The notes beneath the pieces are model-generated. The model ran no database searches. It worked only from the letters and a program-made list of their open reading frames with translations, and was not told the DNA's origin. A stretch of DNA of 8,661 bases from the NCBI GenBank assembly GCA_002383105.1, contig DFXC01000194.1, positions 1 through 8,661 of the forward strand, in the 5' to 3' direction. The translations under genes and the position numbers were made by a program. This document shows, piece by piece, positions 6,221-8,661 of this stretch (within the stretch, counting starts at the first letter, position 1; the number at the start of each line of letters is the position of its first letter). Origin of the DNA: Hyphomicrobiaceae bacterium UBA4118 (lineage in GTDB: Bacteria; Pseudomonadota; Alphaproteobacteria; Rhizobiales; Methyloligellaceae).

Positions 6221-7572
6221 GCAGCTTTTCCTGAAGGCCTGAGAGGGCCCGCTCCGACGGCTGTCGGCCGCGCCAGCGCGGGAAGCCGCGCCGCGAGCAG
6301 CATGGCGGCCCAGGCGATCGCCAAGGCGGCCAGGAGCCAGGTCTGCCAAAGGTCGAAGCCTGAGACCCCGATCGCGCAGCAGACGGCGAACAGCGTGTAG
6401 CCGCTCGCTTCAAGGATCGGGGGCCAAGCCCTGATCGCCCAGAGTCCTGTCAGCCCCACGCCAAGCAGCAAGATCGCGCCGATGGCGCCAAGCTCGAGCC
6501 AAGTCTGCAGGAAGATATTATGGGGATGGCGGGCCTCCCGGCCCCGCAATGGACCCTCGGTCTCAGTCGGATCTCCGGCGTCTGCAGGGATGGTCAGATG
6601 CAAATCGCGCGTGGCCCTGATGCCGATGCCGGCGATTGGCGTCTCATGAATTTTGTCGGCCACATATTTCCAGATGTAGAAGCGCGCGGCGACGCTTTCG
6701 GGGGGCAACCACTTCCAGTGTTGCCAGCCGAGACCGTAGGGCACCGCGCCGAGCGGAACGGCGAGAAGCACGGCGATCGTCCAACCTGTCACGAGAAGCA
6801 TCCGCGTCGCCTTGCGTGAACGCGCGGCGAGGCCAAGCACGAGAGCGCCGACAAAGAAGGCCATGACCGAGGTGCCGCTCTGCGACAGGAGGACCGAGAT
6901 CGCCGTTATAGCGAGGAGCGCGACAAAGCCCGTGCGCCTCCTGCTTGCAGCGAGCGCCAGAGTGAAGAGAAGCCCGGGAACGAGCAAAAGGACGAGGCTC
7001 GTGACGTTGCGGTTCAGAACGAACGCCGAGATCTTAGTCACCTCACCATGCTCGATCTTCATCTTCTTGGGTGTGATGTCGAACAGCTGGACGATGTGAT
7101 TGCTCACGAAGCGCACGATCGGCTCGTCGAAGATGATCTCGATCAGTAGGAATGCGGCCCCGAGCATGAGACCGGCGAGAGCCGAAATGGCGAGCACGCG
7201 CGCCTCATCGCCCGTGCGCAAAGCGTAGGACGCGGCGATAAGGAAGGCGCCGACCGCGAGCCCGAGCACCGTCGCCGCCTTGGCCAAGCCCGCTTCCCGG
7301 TCGGGCGCCCATGTCGCGTTGATGAAGAGATAGGCGATGAAAACGGCCAGCGCGATGCCGAAGGCCGTTCGCAAGAGCATCAGCGGCCGTTTCGGGTCGA
7401 CGGTGAAGACGTGGATGGCGGCGACCAGCGCGAGCACCCCGAGAAGCGCCGGGAGCAGCCGCGGCACGGCTCCTGCCGAAAAGCACAGGAGCCCGACCAG
7501 CGTGGCCTGCAGCCGGAGCAGCAGGCGCCCGCGCCCGCCCCGGTCCGGTGCCGAAGCCCGATGGCGCGTCAT
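6199..7572 (-). CDS. O-antigen ligase/polymerase family (Wzy_C/WaaL-like) membrane protein
   Basis: This polytopic inner-membrane protein of about 457 residues has roughly ten to twelve hydrophobic segments. The features point to the Wzy_C superfamily, which joins or polymerises lipid-linked glycans at the periplasmic face. In the 467-residue numbering these are the QSGTSVMAFFVGALVLGL helix (241-258), then ARFYIWKYVADKIHETPIAG (306-325), then the diagnostic HPHNIFLQTWLELGAIG at 359-375, which follows a large periplasmic loop rich in charged residues (about 285-358). The ATG at 7572 is preferred because AAAGGA lies nine bases before it; the ATG at 7602 would add ten residues but has no visible ribosome site. 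No glycosyltransferase or flippase gene is near, so whether it is WaaL, Wzy or a protein-glycosylating relative cannot be decided. It is divergent from the M15 peptidase gene and in the same direction as ppx, 70-80 bases upstream of it. Confidence 0.87.
   Translation of the reverse strand: MTRHRASAPDRGGRGRLLLRLQATLVGLLCFSAGAVPRLLPALLGVLALVAAIHVFTVDPKRPLMLLRTAFGIALAVFIAYLFINATWAPDREAGLAKAATVLGLAVGAFLIAASYALRTGDEARVLAISALAGLMLGAAFLLIEIIFDEPIVRFVSNHIVQLFDITPKKMKIEHGEVTKISAFVLNRNVTSLVLLLVPGLLFTLALAASRRRTGFVALLAITAISVLLSQSGTSVMAFFVGALVLGLAARSRKATRMLLVTGWTIAVLLAVPLGAVPYGLGWQHWKWLPPESVAARFYIWKYVADKIHETPIAGIGIRATRDLHLTIPADAGDPTETEGPLRGREARHPHNIFLQTWLELGAIGAILLLGVGLTGLWAIRAWPPILEASGYTLFAVCCAIGVSGFDLWQTWLLAALAIAWAAMLLAARLPALARPTAVGAGPLRPSGKAALPATIA
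6213..6233. repeat. Interrupted 21-base palindrome
   Basis: CAGG-t-AAAGC-a-GCTTT-t-CCTG is symmetric around position 6223: nine of ten base pairs match, with one T-T mismatch on each arm. It lies in the last codons of the O-antigen ligase gene and about 95 bases upstream of the ppx start. The one-base centre makes a hairpin loop unlikely, so a dimeric protein-binding site is the more natural reading. It may also be a coding coincidence. Confidence 0.4.
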
Positions 7573-7766
7573 GTCGACCGGTCCTTTAGTGTCGGCGGCC
7601 ATGAAGGATCAAGACCCCGGTCTGCGTTTCGAAACGAGCCCCATCATCCTTGCCGTCCTTTTGTGACGAGGTAGCAGCAGGCTATCGGTCTTGCTTGGAT
7701 TTGACCATTATTGCTGTGAAAACCTGACCTGCGGCAACGCCCTGGCGCAAAGGAAGCGCGGAAACC

Positions 7767-8579
7767 ATGAATAAGCGACGGATGCGGATTATTGCGGCGC
7801 GATTTGCCGCACTCGCCCTCCTGGTAACCTTGGGCGCCGCGACCCTCTCATTCGCGGCGGAAGCCACGGACCAGGCACAGCGAGCAGCCCTGCTCGACAA
7901 GCTCGTCGCCTCCTATCCCGATTTCCTCGCCTCTCATGACGGCAACATGCTGCGCTGGAAGGACGGTACGGCGATGCCCTTCGACGACGGCAAGGGGGAG
8001 AAGGACTTCGAGACGCGGCTCGACAGCCCCGACCTCGAGGATGAGTTCTACGCCCCCTACCCGGTCGGCCGCGCCGGCATCCCTCCCGGCGTCGATATCG
8101 ATCCCGGACGCGTCCGCTACGAGCCGTTCTTCGCCAAGATGTACGGCGACTGCAAGAAAGGCGAGGTGACGGGCAAGCTCGTCGACGTGGTTTGGTTGCC
8201 GAAGCATGGCGGCAAGAAGCTGAAGATCACCGCGGTGAACGGCGTGGCCGAGAAGCTCAAGGCGGTGTCCGCCGATCTCGACGCGCTGCCCGATAGCTTC
8301 GTCAAATATCTCACCCCTTCAGGGGGCACCTATAATTGCCGCGTCATCGCCGGCACCACGCGCCCGAGCGTGCACGGCAACGGCATCGCAATCGACATCA
8401 ACGTCGCCTGGTCGGATTATTGGCGGAATCATCAGCCGGTCGGCGGCAAGTACCCTTACAAGAACCGCATCCCTTGGGAGATCGTCGAGATTTTCGAGAA
8501 GCACGGCTTCATCTGGGGCGGCAAATGGTCTCACTACGACACCATGCATTTCGAATATCGGCCGGAGCTGCTGCCTTGA
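7767..8579 (+). CDS. Secreted M15-family zinc peptidase (D,D-carboxypeptidase / peptidoglycan endopeptidase-like)
   Basis: This 270-residue protein has a Sec signal peptide (basic MNKRRMR, hydrophobic core at about 12-28, likely cleavage after SFA or AFAA-like residues 28-31). The C-terminal M15 domain shows the zinc ligands His203 and Asp210 in SVHGNGIAIDIN (201-212) and His261 in HYDTMHFEY. Asp258, three residues before His261, is the expected catalytic acid of the DxxH motif. The pattern is that of the VanY/M15C group, which cleaves peptidoglycan stem peptides in the periplasm. The region at about 35-180 is not recognised; Cys129 and Cys191 could form a disulfide. The start has AAAGGAAG at 7749-7756 about a dozen bases upstream. 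It is divergent from the O-antigen ligase gene across about 160-190 bases, and followed 40 bases later by a tRNA gene. D,D-carboxypeptidase versus L,D-endopeptidase activity cannot be settled from sequence. Confidence 0.9.
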   Translation: MNKRRMRIIAARFAALALLVTLGAATLSFAAEATDQAQRAALLDKLVASYPDFLASHDGNMLRWKDGTAMPFDDGKGEKDFETRLDSPDLEDEFYAPYPVGRAGIPPGVDIDPGRVRYEPFFAKMYGDCKKGEVTGKLVDVVWLPKHGGKKLKITAVNGVAEKLKAVSADLDALPDSFVKYLTPSGGTYNCRVIAGTTRPSVHGNGIAIDINVAWSDYWRNHQPVGGKYPYKNRIPWEIVEIFEKHGFIWGGKWSHYDTMHFEYRPELLP

Positions 8580-8619
8580 GCGAAGCTCGGCTCGGGCGTG
8601 GTACAAGACGTTTGCTAAA

Positions 8620-8661
8620 GCGCCCGTAGCTCAACGGATAGAGCACCAGACTTCGAATCTG
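8620..8661 (+). tRNA. tRNA-Arg, anticodon UCG, 5' part only (cut by window edge)
   Basis: From G8620 the sequence follows tRNA numbering to position 42. It shows the acceptor 5' strand GCGCCCG, then U8-A9, the D-arm GCTC-loop-GAGC with the GG pair in the loop, and the anticodon 5' stem CCAGA. The loop CUUCGAA gives anticodon UCG (U34-C35-G36), followed by the start of the matching 3' stem TCTG. It reads the CGA codon and probably other CGN codons. The variable loop, T-arm and acceptor 3' strand lie outside the window. Its start is 40 bases after the M15 peptidase stop. Confidence 0.9.

Noticed and set aside
6218..6228. The AAAGC-A-GCTTT core read as a terminator for the O-antigen ligase gene
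   Set aside because: It lies before the stop codon, the loop would be one base, and no T tract follows on the minus strand.
7603..7766. Possible divergent promoters between the O-antigen ligase and M15 genes
   Set aside because: TTGCTT, TTGGAT and TTGACC occur near 7691-7706, but none has a believable -10 box at 16-18 bases, so no promoter is called.
1..8661. Mobile elements, CRISPR arrays, riboswitches and selenocysteine use
   Set aside because: No transposase or integrase frame, no regularly spaced repeats and no recognisable riboswitch core were seen. The YHS protein has Cys rather than an in-frame TGA at the position that is Sec in some relatives.

Overview
The window looks like a chromosomal segment of a GC-rich alphaproteobacterium, probably of the Rhizobiales/Hyphomicrobiales type. 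This is inferred from the high G+C, the short Ppx/GppA with the typical alphaproteobacterial C-terminus, the RlmE length, the AqpS-like channel and the tRNA-Arg sequence; no species can be named. It holds seven complete protein genes, the first 85 bases of an eighth gene cut by the left edge, and the first 42 bases of a tRNA-Arg cut by the right edge. I see no transposase, integrase, CRISPR array or phage gene.

Left part (1-2510). A LysR-type regulator fragment points left and is divergent from a small secreted YHS-domain protein. The 131-base gap between them holds two overlapping inverted repeats that fit a LysR-type operator. Convergent with the YHS gene is a two-gene minus-strand unit, arsM then an AqpS-type aquaglyceroporin gene, only 18 bases apart. 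ArsM carries the full set of cysteines expected of an arsenite S-adenosylmethionine methyltransferase. The channel has Val where nearly all aquaporins have the selectivity-filter Arg, as in rhizobial AqpS. Together they suggest a compact system in which arsenite is methylated and the methylated products leave through the channel. No arsR, arsC or arsenite pump is present in the window.

Middle (2629-6128). rlmE (23S rRNA 2'-O-methyltransferase) and a ppx/gppA phosphatase gene both lie on the minus strand. A plus-strand DHA2-type drug efflux transporter gene sits between them, divergent from rlmE and convergent with ppx with only 7 bases between the stop codons. These are core-genome type genes.

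Right part (6199-8661). An O-antigen ligase/polymerase-like membrane protein on the minus strand is divergent from a secreted M15-family zinc peptidase on the plus strand; both point to cell-envelope work. Just after the peptidase begins a tRNA-Arg with anticodon UCG. An interrupted 21-base palindrome lies in the last codons of the O-antigen ligase gene, about 95 bases upstream of ppx.
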